27,430 nt of DNA from Bremia lactucae (lineage: Eukaryota; Oomycota; Peronosporomycetes; Peronosporales; Peronosporaceae), in the NCBI RefSeq assembly GCF_004359215.1, contig NC_090610.1:13507912-13535341 (forward strand), written 5' to 3'. The translations under genes were made by a program, and so were the position numbers. This document shows, piece after piece, positions 27,340 through 27,430 of the stretch. Below the pieces are notes generated by a model. That model was not told the origin of the DNA. It did no database searches and was given only the letters and a program-made list of their open reading frames with translations. Positions within the stretch are counted from its first letter, which is position 1. Each line of letters opens with the position of its first letter.

Positions 27340-27430
27340 ATGCCACCTAAAAGGGGCCACGTTGGTGGGTCGTCTGCGAAGACGCCCACACAACCTCGCA
27401 CTAAGCGCACGCGCCGCGTTAATTCGCCGG
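27340..27430 (+). CDS. gypsy gag N-terminus, runs off the right edge
   Basis: The ATG at 27340-27342 opens a frame that stays open to the window end (30 codons): MPPKRGHVGGSSAKTPTQPR followed by TKRTRRVNSP. It is short, basic and Ser/Thr/Pro-rich, like the disordered start of oomycete gypsy gag proteins. Position 132 bp after the 5' LTR supports this. Whether the element is intact cannot be seen. Confidence 0.65.
   Translation, partial: MPPKRGHVGGSSAKTPTQPRTKRTRRVNSP

Noticed and set aside
1..27430. CRISPR array, rRNA or tRNA genes, prokaryotic operons
   Set aside because: No regularly spaced direct repeats, no rRNA words, no full tRNA cloverleaf; the methionine-tRNA-like words are primer-binding sites next to LTRs.

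Overview
The window looks like repeat-rich nuclear DNA of an oomycete (Phytophthora or downy-mildew type). This is inferred from short GT-AG introns (56-142 bp) in otherwise compact genes and from the abundance of chromodomain-bearing Ty3/gypsy and of Ty1/copia retrotransposons; the species cannot be told from the sequence alone. Nothing prokaryotic, and no rRNA, tRNA or CRISPR array, was seen.

Left half (1-12.3 kb) is a graveyard of Ty3/gypsy elements. A minus-strand copy (family A, 1-2375) keeps protease, linker and RT/RNase H remains. Family B follows as a scrambled mosaic: a plus-strand gag-RT-RNase H piece (2346-3835), a minus-strand RNase H-integrase piece (3836-4645) with a small internal inversion, a minus-strand gag N-terminus with its primer-binding site and 5' LTR (4646-5608), a loose chromodomain tail (5640-5909), and a long plus-strand copy (5910-11008: gag, protease, linker, integrase, chromodomain, polypurine tract, 3' LTR) that lacks RT. 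Flipping 4646-5909 would give this copy a correctly oriented 5' LTR and a contiguous gag. Another minus-strand integrase remnant lies at 11398-12190.

The middle (12.3-14.46 kb) is unassigned AT-rich DNA. A minus-strand Ty1/copia element occupies 14465-19575, with both LTRs, a perfect 5-bp target-site duplication (TTGGC), a primer-binding site matching the anticodon region of a methionine tRNA, and a decayed gag-pol. A third gypsy family (C, minus strand) lies at 20150-21620.

A small gene island survives at 22.1-25.7 kb: a three-exon VOC/glyoxalase-fold protein (minus), a two-exon protein with three membrane segments (plus, divergent, 42 bp away), and a five-exon Tudor/chromo-barrel + PWWP + AT-hook chromatin protein (minus). 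The right edge carries another gypsy 5' LTR (26655-27207) and the start of an apparently open gag (27340 to the end).

The most unusual signal is that the gypsy family-B coding sequence, and the right-edge LTR, are saturated with short perfect inverted repeats (stems of 8-11 bp, loops of about 0-14 nt). Such repeats are rare in the copia element and host genes. They accompany three much longer near-perfect hairpins and at least two local inversions, which suggests repeated hairpin-templated copying or flipping in this family.
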